Part shown: positions 36,087-42,926 of the stretch, piece by piece
How positions within the stretch are numbered: position 1 is the first letter of the stretch
Layout: each line of letters begins with the position of its first letter
NCBI GenBank assembly: GCA_012515235.1
Contig: JAAYYU010000266.1
Coordinates: 1 to 45,404 of the forward strand
Direction of reading: 5' to 3'
Length of the DNA: 45,404 nucleotides
Source: Candidatus Anammoximicrobium sp.
GTDB lineage: Bacteria > Planctomycetota > Planctomycetia > Pirellulales > Pirellulaceae
Translations under genes and position numbers: made by a program
Notes under the pieces: generated by a model
What the model was told of the DNA's origin: nothing
Seen by the model: only the letters and a program-made list of their open reading frames with translations
Database searches by the model: none

Positions 36087-36133
36087 TACCGGTAATCGGT
36101 CACCGGTCATCGGTCACCGGTCATCGGTCACCG
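36087..36133. repeat. 14-bp tandem repeat, about 3.3 copies
   Basis: The unit CACCGGTCATCGGT is repeated exactly at 36101-36114 and 36115-36128, with a diverged copy before (36087-36100) and a partial one after. A related CACCGGC run lies at about 36195-36215. Next to it (36140-36168) lies a copy of the 28-bp GC-rich sequence also found at 716-743. The block sits at the 5' break of the terminase fragment. Confidence 0.8.
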
Positions 36134-36193
36134 CCCCCCGGCGAGCGGCGTGGCGTAAGCCCGCCGGTATCTTCCCCGCTCCCCGCTCCCCGG

Positions 36194-36661
36194 TCACCGG
36201 CCACCGGCCACCGCCCTCCTCCCCCTCGCCGCCTCAATCCGCCGCTCCAGCGCTTCCACCCGCCGCTGAGCCTCCGCCGACAGCACCACCATCCCGCTCT
36301 CCGCATCCACTTTCGGCCCACGCCCCGCGGTCTTCCCCTTCCCCGTCCCCAGCTTATCGCTCACCTTCATGGTCAGCCGGGTGATCGTCTCCGCCAGCTT
36401 CCCCGGCGGCAGTCCGGCCCAAGCCTGCAGGAACGTCAGCGCCGCCATCGTCGGCGGCGCCGTAGCCGCCAATTCCGGCCGCACCTTCACCGTCTCCCCG
36501 CCGTCGCCGTCCTTCTCCCGCACCACGCACAGCAGCAGATTCTCCGAGGCCCACAGCAGCGAATCCAACATCCGCTTCGCCGGCCCGATCCCCCGCCGCT
36601 TGGCATACTTCGGGTCAATTAACTCCTCCAGCGGCTTCGAGCTTTCCATCAGCACGCTCAT
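36194..36661 (-). CDS. Uncharacterised protein, possibly phage-derived, 155 aa
   Basis: ATG at 36661 has GGAG 8 nt upstream; the frame extends to 36730 without a better start. The product is helical and charged (SSKPLEELIDPKYAKRRGIG; LQAWAGLPPGKLAETITRLT) and ends in a coiled-coil-like tail with Ala/Arg/Gly repeats (AEAQRRVEALERRIEAARGR). No family recognised. Position directly upstream of the terminase fragment would suit a small terminase subunit or a DNA-packaging accessory protein, but sequence does not prove this. Confidence 0.55.
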   Translation of the reverse strand: MSVLMESSKPLEELIDPKYAKRRGIGPAKRMLDSLLWASENLLLCVVREKDGDGGETVKVRPELAATAPPTMAALTFLQAWAGLPPGKLAETITRLTMKVSDKLGTGKGKTAGRGPKVDAESGMVVLSAEAQRRVEALERRIEAARGRRAVAGGR

Positions 36662-36783
36662 CGCATTTACTCCGTCGCGGCCCCATTTCCGTCCTTCCTC
36701 AATTCTGGAGGTTTTCCGGTTTATCGTCAATTAGGTACATGCCGGCAGCCAAAGCCGCTGCCGTCGTTCGCACGCAATCGGAT

Positions 36784-36807
36784 CGTGACGGCCGAACTCC
36801 CGTCACG
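36784..36807 (-). terminator. Hairpin at the end of hsdR
   Basis: CGTGACGG (36784-36791) and CCGTCACG (36800-36807) form a perfect 8-bp stem with an 8-nt loop; the hsdR stop codon lies in the stem. No T-run. It may end the type I operon transcript. Confidence 0.45.
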
Positions 36808-39604
36808 CTGCCTGCTGATACAGGTACTTCTGGAACGTCACGAAGACGCTGGCGATTTCTTCCGGTCGGCCCAGATCGGCTACGGCGTCGGCAAGGGAGT
36901 GGTCGTAGCGAAGGTTCAGCAGCGGCGTGAGCTTCTCCTGGTCGAGTTCCTCTACGCCGACTGTCACGTAGTGGGACAGCACGAAATCGAGGAACGCCTG
37001 CTGCCGGGCGTTGAAGTGGTGGCTGATCTCGACTTTGGCCTGGGCGGCCCGCTGTTGGCGGCTGAGCGTGGGAAGGGCATAGGCGACATACGCCAGCACG
37101 TCGAACAGGTCGCTGTTCTCGGCGTCGATCACGCGCTGCATCTCGGCCATCTGCTCCCGGCCGAAGCCCTGGTCGGCCAGTCCGGCCAAGAGCTTGGCGC
37201 GAGTGTCGGGCACGCTCCACAGGGCGCGCAGCTCGGCTTCGTCCTGGAAGAAACCGGGCAGCTTGCCGTACAGCGTCTCCAGGAACTGCTGGGCGGACAT
37301 CGGCGTGCCGTCGGGGTGCCAGAAGGTGGTGACCATCATGTGCTGGATGGCGCGGGCTTTGCCGTCGGCCAGTCTCACTTTGACCCTGGCCTTTTTCCGG
37401 CACACGCACGGCCGCTGGCCGCATTTCGGGCAGGGTTCGGACTCGCAGACACACGGCCGCTGGCCGCACACCGGGCACGGCCCCGGCGGCGTCACTTCAC
37501 AGACGCAGGGCTGCTGGCCGCATTTTGCACAGACCTCCGGCTCCGGCGGTGCCGGTTCGCCGTCCCATTCCGGATCGCTGAAGTGCAGGTGGGCTTTCAC
37601 AAAGTCGTAGATCGTAAAGTAGTCCTTGCCGTCGTACAGTCGCGTGCCGCGCCCGATGATCTGCTTGAATTCGATCATCGAATTGATCGGGCGCAGCAGC
37701 ACGATGTTGCGGATGTTGCGGGCGTCCACGCCCGTCGAGAGCTTTTGGGACGTGGTCAGAACCGTGGGGATGGTCCTCTCGTTGTCCTGAAAGTCGCGCA
37801 GGTGCTGCTCGCCCAGTTCGCCGTCGTCGGCCGTCACGCGCTGGCAGTAGTTCGGGTCGGTGCTCGTCTTGACTTGGTTGATCAGGTCGCGGACCAGCAA
37901 GGCGTGAGCCTGGTTGGCGCAGAACACCAGTGTCTTTTCGTTCTGGTTGATCTGCGACATGAAGACCTCGACCCGCTTCCGTTCCCGCTCCCTGATCTCG
38001 ATGTTGCGGTTGAAGTCGGTCTCCTCGTAGACCTTGCCCGCCTCGATCTCGCCCTCCACCACCGTGTCGTCGGGCGTATAGACGTAGTAGTCCAGCGTGG
38101 TCTGGATCTGTTTGACCTTGAACGGCGTCAGGAACCCGTCGTTGATTCCGTCCTTCAGCGAGTACGTGTAGACCGGCTCGCCGAAATAGGCGTAGGTGTC
38201 CACGTTTTCGTTGCGTTTGGGCGTGGCGGTCAGGCCCAGTTGCACGGCGGAGGAAAAGTATTCCAGGATGGCCCGCCACGTGCTTTCGTCGTTCGCGCCG
38301 CCCCGATGGCACTCGTCGATGATGATAAAGTCGAAGAAATCCCGCGGGTACTCGCCGAAATACCCTTCGACAAGCTCAGGGGCCGATTCGACCGCCTTAG
38401 GGCGGGCAGCGTCGGGGGCCGATCTGCTGCGTGCCAACTGTTTCAGGAGAGCGATGTTGCCTTGGATCAGCGCGATTTTCTTCGCCCTGGTCCAACCTTG
38501 CACCTGTTTTTCCCGAGCAAATGCCTTGTCAATGCGGTCAAACGTTTCGTAATACACGAGTTTGACCGGCCCGCGTGCTGTGTGGCGTGCGCCTTCTCCA
38601 GCATTGTGCTGCTGCAGCCGCGTTCGCAGGTCTTTAGTACTACCCGTGTAGAGACTCCCATCCGCGCACTCAAGCACATACATGTACCCGTACGCTTCCT
38701 CGATCTCGGTTATCTCCTTGAATCGCGTGTCCGTCTGCGGCTGAAACTCGGTGGACGCCCCGGTGGCTGAGCCTGCCGAAGCCCCGGTGGCTGAGCCTGC
38801 CGAAGCCATGAACGTCTGGAAGATCGTGAAGAACAGGCTGCCGTTCTTCGGCACTTTGCCTTTTTTGCGGATGTCCGCCGGCTCGATGCGGACCATTGCG
38901 TCTTCGGGGAATGGGAAGAAGGCGTTGAAGGCTTGGTCGGCCAGGATGTTGCGGTCGGCCAGGAACAGGATCCGCGGGCGGCGCGTCGGCTGGCCGCTCA
39001 GGTTCCAGCGGCTGTGGAACAGCTTCCACGCGATCTGGAAAGCGATGAACGTCTTGCCCGTGCCGGTGGCCAGCGTCAGCAGGATGCGCACCGCCCCGCC
39101 GATGATGGCGTCCAGCACGCGCTCGATGGCGATGTCCTGGTAGTAGCGCGGCAGGAACATGCCGCCGCCGTCCTGAAACGGAATGGCCGCGAACCGATCT
39201 CGCCAGTCGTTCTGCTGGGCGAACGTTGCGTTCCACAGTTCGTCCGGCGTCGGGAACCGCGGCAGTTCGCCTTCGTGGCCCGTCTGCATGTCGATGCCGT
39301 AGATCCCCTGGCCGTTGGTGGAGTAGGCGAAGCGGATGGCCAGCTTGCCGGCGTAGTCCTTTGCCTGAGCCACGCCCTCGGTCAACTCCTCGTCCCACGC
39401 CTTGGCCTCGACCACGCCCAGCTTCGTGTTGCGATACACCAGCACGTAATCGCCCTTGAGCGGCTTGGCCCGCCGCCCGTGCCCTTCCAGTCGCCCCAGC
39501 GTGATCGGGTACTCCCGCCGGATGCGGCTCCCTTCGACCACGCCCCACCCAGCCGCCGCCAGCGCCGGGTCGATGTGTTCCGCTCTCGTTTCGGCTTCGT
39601 TCAT
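36803..39604 (-). CDS. hsdR: Type I restriction enzyme R subunit with an inserted GIY-YIG domain, 933 aa
   Basis: ATP-dependent translocase and nuclease of a type I system. The N-terminal nuclease shows D52...E67-A-K69 (GVVEAKAW). The motor has Walker A ATGTGKT (179-185), DECH (430-433), LGLTATPKR and later IGRGTRL. Three tandem CxxCGQxPCVC repeats (about 680-730), probably zinc-binding, precede the C-terminal helical domain. Between FQTFMA (266) and YFGEYP (415), where relatives have only a short loop, lie ~147 extra residues: a repeat (ASAGSATG twice), a GIY-YIG nuclease (305-390) and a tail ending PELVEG. Without the insert the protein would be ~786 aa, the normal size. The frame is intact. 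Last gene of the operon. Confidence 0.93.
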   Translation of the reverse strand: MNEAETRAEHIDPALAAAGWGVVEGSRIRREYPITLGRLEGHGRRAKPLKGDYVLVYRNTKLGVVEAKAWDEELTEGVAQAKDYAGKLAIRFAYSTNGQGIYGIDMQTGHEGELPRFPTPDELWNATFAQQNDWRDRFAAIPFQDGGGMFLPRYYQDIAIERVLDAIIGGAVRILLTLATGTGKTFIAFQIAWKLFHSRWNLSGQPTRRPRILFLADRNILADQAFNAFFPFPEDAMVRIEPADIRKKGKVPKNGSLFFTIFQTFMASAGSATGASAGSATGASTEFQPQTDTRFKEITEIEEAYGYMYVLECADGSLYTGSTKDLRTRLQQHNAGEGARHTARGPVKLVYYETFDRIDKAFAREKQVQGWTRAKKIALIQGNIALLKQLARSRSAPDAARPKAVESAPELVEGYFGEYPRDFFDFIIIDECHRGGANDESTWRAILEYFSSAVQLGLTATPKRNENVDTYAYFGEPVYTYSLKDGINDGFLTPFKVKQIQTTLDYYVYTPDDTVVEGEIEAGKVYEETDFNRNIEIRERERKRVEVFMSQINQNEKTLVFCANQAHALLVRDLINQVKTSTDPNYCQRVTADDGELGEQHLRDFQDNERTIPTVLTTSQKLSTGVDARNIRNIVLLRPINSMIEFKQIIGRGTRLYDGKDYFTIYDFVKAHLHFSDPEWDGEPAPPEPEVCAKCGQQPCVCEVTPPGPCPVCGQRPCVCESEPCPKCGQRPCVCRKKARVKVRLADGKARAIQHMMVTTFWHPDGTPMSAQQFLETLYGKLPGFFQDEAELRALWSVPDTRAKLLAGLADQGFGREQMAEMQRVIDAENSDLFDVLAYVAYALPTLSRQQRAAQAKVEISHHFNARQQAFLDFVLSHYVTVGVEELDQEKLTPLLNLRYDHSLADAVADLGRPEEIASVFVTFQKYLYQQAA
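38363..38807 (-). mobile_element. In-frame GIY-YIG nuclease cassette flanked by inverted short repeats
   Basis: On the plus strand the left edge is CCCTTCGACAAGCTCAGGG (38363-38381). The right edge is CTGAGCCTGCCGAAG twice (38767-38781 and 38791-38805), in inverted orientation. Between them, on the minus strand, lies a GIY-YIG domain: GYMYVLECADGSLYTGST (306-323 of HsdR), the Arg-bearing LRTRLQQHN, the catalytic Glu in AREKQVQGWTR (E365) and IQGN. The key residues are all present, so the nuclease may be active within the fusion. The cassette interrupts the HsdR motor between helicase motifs yet preserves frame. Confidence 0.7.
38757..38804. repeat. Two tandem 24-bp repeats at the cassette edge
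   Basis: 38757-38780 and 38781-38804 are identical and contain the core CTGAGCCTGCCGAAG. On the minus strand they encode ASAGSATG twice in HsdR. They form one end of the GIY-YIG cassette. Confidence 0.9.
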
Positions 39605-39644
39605 GATTCTGCTCGTGAAGACTCGCGGGAGTGCTGCCCGCAGA

Positions 39645-40511
39645 TCAGTTCTCGGCTTGTGCCTCTTGCAGCTGTTTTAGTGTCTTGCCGCTCGCGTCCT
39701 TCCATTCGGTACGACCGTTGCTTGAGCGACCCAAAACGACTGACGACGCCAACGAAGGTGAGTTAAACGTATAATCCTGCGCGAAGCGAAGCCGTTTCTC
39801 ATCGTGAACCAAGACGCCATTTTGCAGCAAATCGGCACGCGCTGCACAAACATTGGGGAGGTGTTGCTTGAGCGATGGCACCTCGTCAATGGCTGCGAAC
39901 GATCCAGATTGGACGATAAATCCCTGGGGAGTGTCATGGCCCTGTGCGGTTACGCCACGCCCCTGACAGGTGAGCGTCGTTTCTCCTTTCACCACTGCGG
40001 GGGAGCTTTGCTCGAAAGCATGGATGCCCAGCACTGGCAACATGCCCAGGATGTTGTCGAGGAAGACGTCCATGTCGGCACGGTCGGCTTCTGAGAGGGT
40101 GGGATCCGATGGCTTATTAGCATTGTCCAGCGGCATTCGCTTCGCCGCGGTTGCGCGATTTACCAATTGGGCTTCAAGGTACTGCACGTGGGCCTTGTTC
40201 AATTGGCCCGGTGCGACGAAAAAAACCGCACGCGTCCAGAAGTCCTTGTTTGCATAGTGACTTTCCAACCGCGGCCGCACTGGATCCCCCTCACCAACGT
40301 AGAGCATTTCGCCGTCGCCCTTTGGCCGTGGCCCAAGCAAAAGATAAACGCCGGTCTGTAAAAACTCTGACCGGTTGCGGACTTGGGGGTAAATGGCGCG
40401 AGGGAACATCAGGGCCTTGCCGATCCAGTTCGATCGTTCGACAAGCCGCAGGCCGTCAGGGTCACCATCGGCGACAAAGATACGCAGCGAGAAAGGTACT
40501 TGCTTGCTCAT
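39645..40511 (-). CDS. GIY-YIG nuclease with DUF4357 domain, 288 aa
   Basis: The N-terminal ~120 residues hold a GIY-YIG domain (GVYLLLG, then MLYVGEGD, and the Glu in VQYLEAQL). The C-terminal ~70 residues (SPSLASSVVLGRSSNGRTEW followed by GKTLKQL) match DUF4357, often found with restriction and nuclease genes. Genes of this type commonly sit inside type I operons; their exact role is unsettled, perhaps DNA cleavage or target selection. It lies 20 bp after hsdS and 40 bp before hsdR. It is distinct in sequence from the GIY-YIG domain inserted into HsdR. Confidence 0.9.
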   Translation of the reverse strand: MSKQVPFSLRIFVADGDPDGLRLVERSNWIGKALMFPRAIYPQVRNRSEFLQTGVYLLLGPRPKGDGEMLYVGEGDPVRPRLESHYANKDFWTRAVFFVAPGQLNKAHVQYLEAQLVNRATAAKRMPLDNANKPSDPTLSEADRADMDVFLDNILGMLPVLGIHAFEQSSPAVVKGETTLTCQGRGVTAQGHDTPQGFIVQSGSFAAIDEVPSLKQHLPNVCAARADLLQNGVLVHDEKRLRFAQDYTFNSPSLASSVVLGRSSNGRTEWKDASGKTLKQLQEAQAEN

Positions 40512-40531
40512 GACGACATCCAGAGGTTATT

Positions 40532-41794
40532 TTACAGTTGTCCGCTGAATGCTTGGTGTAGCAGGGATTTTTTCAATTCGTCGAGCGCGGCCAGCTTGCG
40601 CTGGTAGACGGATTCGAGGCGTTGAGTTTCTTCGCGGAGCGAATCGAGGATCACCACGATCCTTTGCTGCACGTCCAGGCTGGGAAAAGGAAATCGCTGA
40701 CTCTCGAAGGTGCCCATGTTTATGTTGTCCTGCGCGCTACCCTTCCCCTGAGCCTTCAAGTGTGCCTTGAAACTCTGAAGCAGGTACTGCACAAACGTGC
40801 TGCTCGACTTGGTTTCGTCAACCACGACCCCGATCATGCTGTCAGGAAAGCACGAGTCGAAGCCCAAGATCGCGGTCTCCGCGATGTTCGCGGCGATGGT
40901 GATGCAAACAGTCCCCGCAGGCCACAGCTTGCTCTGAGCAAGACCGGCCTCGCTGTACGTTTGGCTGTAGGTTTCGATTACGTGCCCAGCGTTCCGTACA
41001 TCGCCCGTTTGGACGAACGGATACTTCCCGCCGTAGAGTCTGGGGGCGTTCCGAGGGCGATGGCGAGACTTGCCTCGGCCAAATACCTTGGCGATTTCTT
41101 CCAGCCTCTTATTTGCCCACCCGTCGCCGCGTTTGGCGAACACGGCTTGCAGGTGGCTTTCAAACAGCTCGCGGGCGTTTTGGAGGTTCTTTTCGGCGTT
41201 GGCTTTGGCGGTGGCGATGCCGGCAAACGCTTCGTCCAGGATGCCCACGATCCGCCGCTGTTCGGGGAGCGGGGGAAGAACCACCGGAAACTCCGTGATG
41301 TCCCGCTGGTACAGATGAGGGGTCGTGGCACCATTGAGACGCGAGTTGACTATCTTCTGGAAGTACGGGCTCGACAGACAGTGATAGAGGAACTTGGGAA
41401 GAATACACTTTCTGCTACGGATGAGCAGCAGCGACGAATTGATTGTCGCGCTGTCTGGCAGTCTTCCGACGATACCAACTTTCCCAATACCTGCGCCGTC
41501 TTTGCAGATCAGAACATCGCCCTCTTGGAGCATTATCTCCGGACTCTCGACATATCGCTCTTCGCTAATGTGAAAGGCATCCCGAAAATCCACATAGTCG
41601 CCATAATTGAGCGAGTGAACGGAAAGAAATAACGGACCGCTCTCCGTGTATTCCTTAGCCGTCAATCCGCGCCAACCAATCCTGCCCCTGAGTTCGGCCA
41701 GTTCGCCCAGTTGTCTGTTTTGCCATCCATCCTTCGTAACAGCCCCCGGGTGGTTTGCAGCTCTCCCGCGTTCCCCGCCTTTCCTCTCACTCAC
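40532..41794 (-). CDS. hsdS: Type I restriction-modification specificity subunit, 420 aa
   Basis: Two target-recognition domains alternate with two conserved helical spacers. The central one is LPPLPEQRRIVGILDEAFAG and the C-terminal one contains DVQQRIVVILDSLREETQRL. This gives recognition of a bipartite DNA site together with HsdM and HsdR. The GTG at 41794 is chosen because AGGAGG lies 6 nt upstream; it overlaps the end of the PDDEXK gene by 8 bp. An in-frame ATG at 41887 would overlap far more and lacks a ribosome site. No sign of truncation. Confidence 0.93.
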   Translation of the reverse strand: MSERKGGERGRAANHPGAVTKDGWQNRQLGELAELRGRIGWRGLTAKEYTESGPLFLSVHSLNYGDYVDFRDAFHISEERYVESPEIMLQEGDVLICKDGAGIGKVGIVGRLPDSATINSSLLLIRSRKCILPKFLYHCLSSPYFQKIVNSRLNGATTPHLYQRDITEFPVVLPPLPEQRRIVGILDEAFAGIATAKANAEKNLQNARELFESHLQAVFAKRGDGWANKRLEEIAKVFGRGKSRHRPRNAPRLYGGKYPFVQTGDVRNAGHVIETYSQTYSEAGLAQSKLWPAGTVCITIAANIAETAILGFDSCFPDSMIGVVVDETKSSSTFVQYLLQSFKAHLKAQGKGSAQDNINMGTFESQRFPFPSLDVQQRIVVILDSLREETQRLESVYQRKLAALDELKKSLLHQAFSGQL

Positions 41795-42926
41795 CGCCCG
41801 CCTCCTGTGCCCACTGGAGCAGCTTGCGTTGGAGTTCCTCTTTGCTGGGCAGATACAGCTGGTACTGGCGTGCGTGGATGTTGGCATCCTTGGGCAGCGT
41901 GATCTCGACCATCGCCCCGTTCTTTTTCTTGCACAGGATGATGCCGACGGTGTCGTTTTCGTCCTCGGTCTTGACGAACCGGTCGAAGTAGTTGACGTAC
42001 ATCTGCATCTGGCCCAGGTTCTCGTGGGTCAGCTTGCCCAGCTTGAGGTCGATCAGCACGTAGCACCGCAGCAGGCGGTTGTAGAACACCAGATCGACGA
42101 AAAAATGTTCGCCGTCAAAGGTGAACCGCTTCTGCCGGGCCTCGAACAGGAAGCCTTTGCCCAACTCCAGCAGGAATCGCTCGATCTGGTCGATGATGGC
42201 CGCTTCCAGGTCGGACTCGGAATAGCGGGCCTGTTCGGACAGGCCCAGGAACTCCAGGACCAGCGGCTCCTTGAGCAGGTCCTGGGGCTGGCTGACGATC
42301 TGCCCTTCTCGCGCCAGGCGGCGAACGCCCTCCTTGTCCCGGCTGAGGGCCAGACGTTCGTACAGGCCGCTGTCGAACTGGCGTCGCAGTTCGCGCAGAT
42401 TCCAATTCTGGTCGGCCGATTCGATTTCGTAGAAGCTGCGCTCGTCCGGATTCTTGACGCCCAGCAGGAAAACGTAATGCGTCCAGCTCAAACGGAAGGC
42501 GCGGACCTTTGACGTGGAAGCGACCAATTGCCCAGTTTCCAACTGGGCAATTTCGGCCTCATCACGCGGGACAATCAAAGATTGCCCAGTTTCTGATTGG
42601 GCAATCGGCAACCGGTCCTGATAGGCAAGAAAGAATCGGCGCATGTACTCCAGATTGCTCTTGGAGAAGCCCCGACCAAACTCGACCTTTAGCTTCTCGG
42701 CCAGCCGCTTGAGCACCTCCTTGCCGTACTCGGCCCTGGATTCTCCCTGCTGCTCGTGGGCCACAATGTGCCGCCCGATTTCAAAGTTGGTATGCACCTG
42801 CACCAGATCGATGCCGCGGGCAACCGTCTGGCGGGCGTTGGCGATCAGCTCGCGAATGCGTTCGTACAGCGCCGCCTCCTTGTCGGGCTGGATGGTCTGC
42901 GGTTTGGGTAAAGTCTTGCGCTTCAT
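41787..42926 (-). CDS. PDDEXK nuclease domain protein (YhcG/DUF1016 family), 379 aa
   Basis: N-terminal helical/winged DUF1016 part (GIDLVQVHTNFEIGRHIVAH, FGRGFSKSNLEYMRRFFLAY) and a C-terminal PDDEXK nuclease (FFVDLVFYN...VLIDLKLG, Asp and D-x-K). Such proteins are frequent passengers in type I operons; the function is not established. Around residues 107-135 the sequence contains two related segments (IAQSETGQ and IAQLETGQ) encoded by palindromic DNA at 42526-42606. This is an apparent in-frame repeat insertion. ATG at 42926 overlaps the hsdM stop (ATGA). Confidence 0.9.
   Translation of the reverse strand: MKRKTLPKPQTIQPDKEAALYERIRELIANARQTVARGIDLVQVHTNFEIGRHIVAHEQQGESRAEYGKEVLKRLAEKLKVEFGRGFSKSNLEYMRRFFLAYQDRLPIAQSETGQSLIVPRDEAEIAQLETGQLVASTSKVRAFRLSWTHYVFLLGVKNPDERSFYEIESADQNWNLRELRRQFDSGLYERLALSRDKEGVRRLAREGQIVSQPQDLLKEPLVLEFLGLSEQARYSESDLEAAIIDQIERFLLELGKGFLFEARQKRFTFDGEHFFVDLVFYNRLLRCYVLIDLKLGKLTHENLGQMQMYVNYFDRFVKTEDENDTVGIILCKKKNGAMVEITLPKDANIHARQYQLYLPSKEELQRKLLQWAQEAGGE
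42526..42606. repeat. Two in-frame palindromes with a shared TTGCCCA/TGGGCAA core
   Basis: AATTGCCCAGTT (42526-42537) and its complement (42541-42552) form a 12-bp hairpin with a 3-nt loop. GATTGCCCA (42580-42588) and TGGGCAATC (42598-42606) form a second, 9-nt loop. Both lie inside the YhcG-like gene and keep its frame. Confidence 0.85.

Noticed and set aside
34722..36110. Minus-strand frame of 462 codons overlapping the terminase fragment in another frame
   Set aside because: Same strand, different frame; the composition is Gly/Ala/Arg-rich while the other frame carries the terminase nuclease motifs.
36785..38770. Plus-strand open frame of 661 codons opposite hsdR
   Set aside because: Antisense to clear helicase motifs on the minus strand; no recognisable domain.
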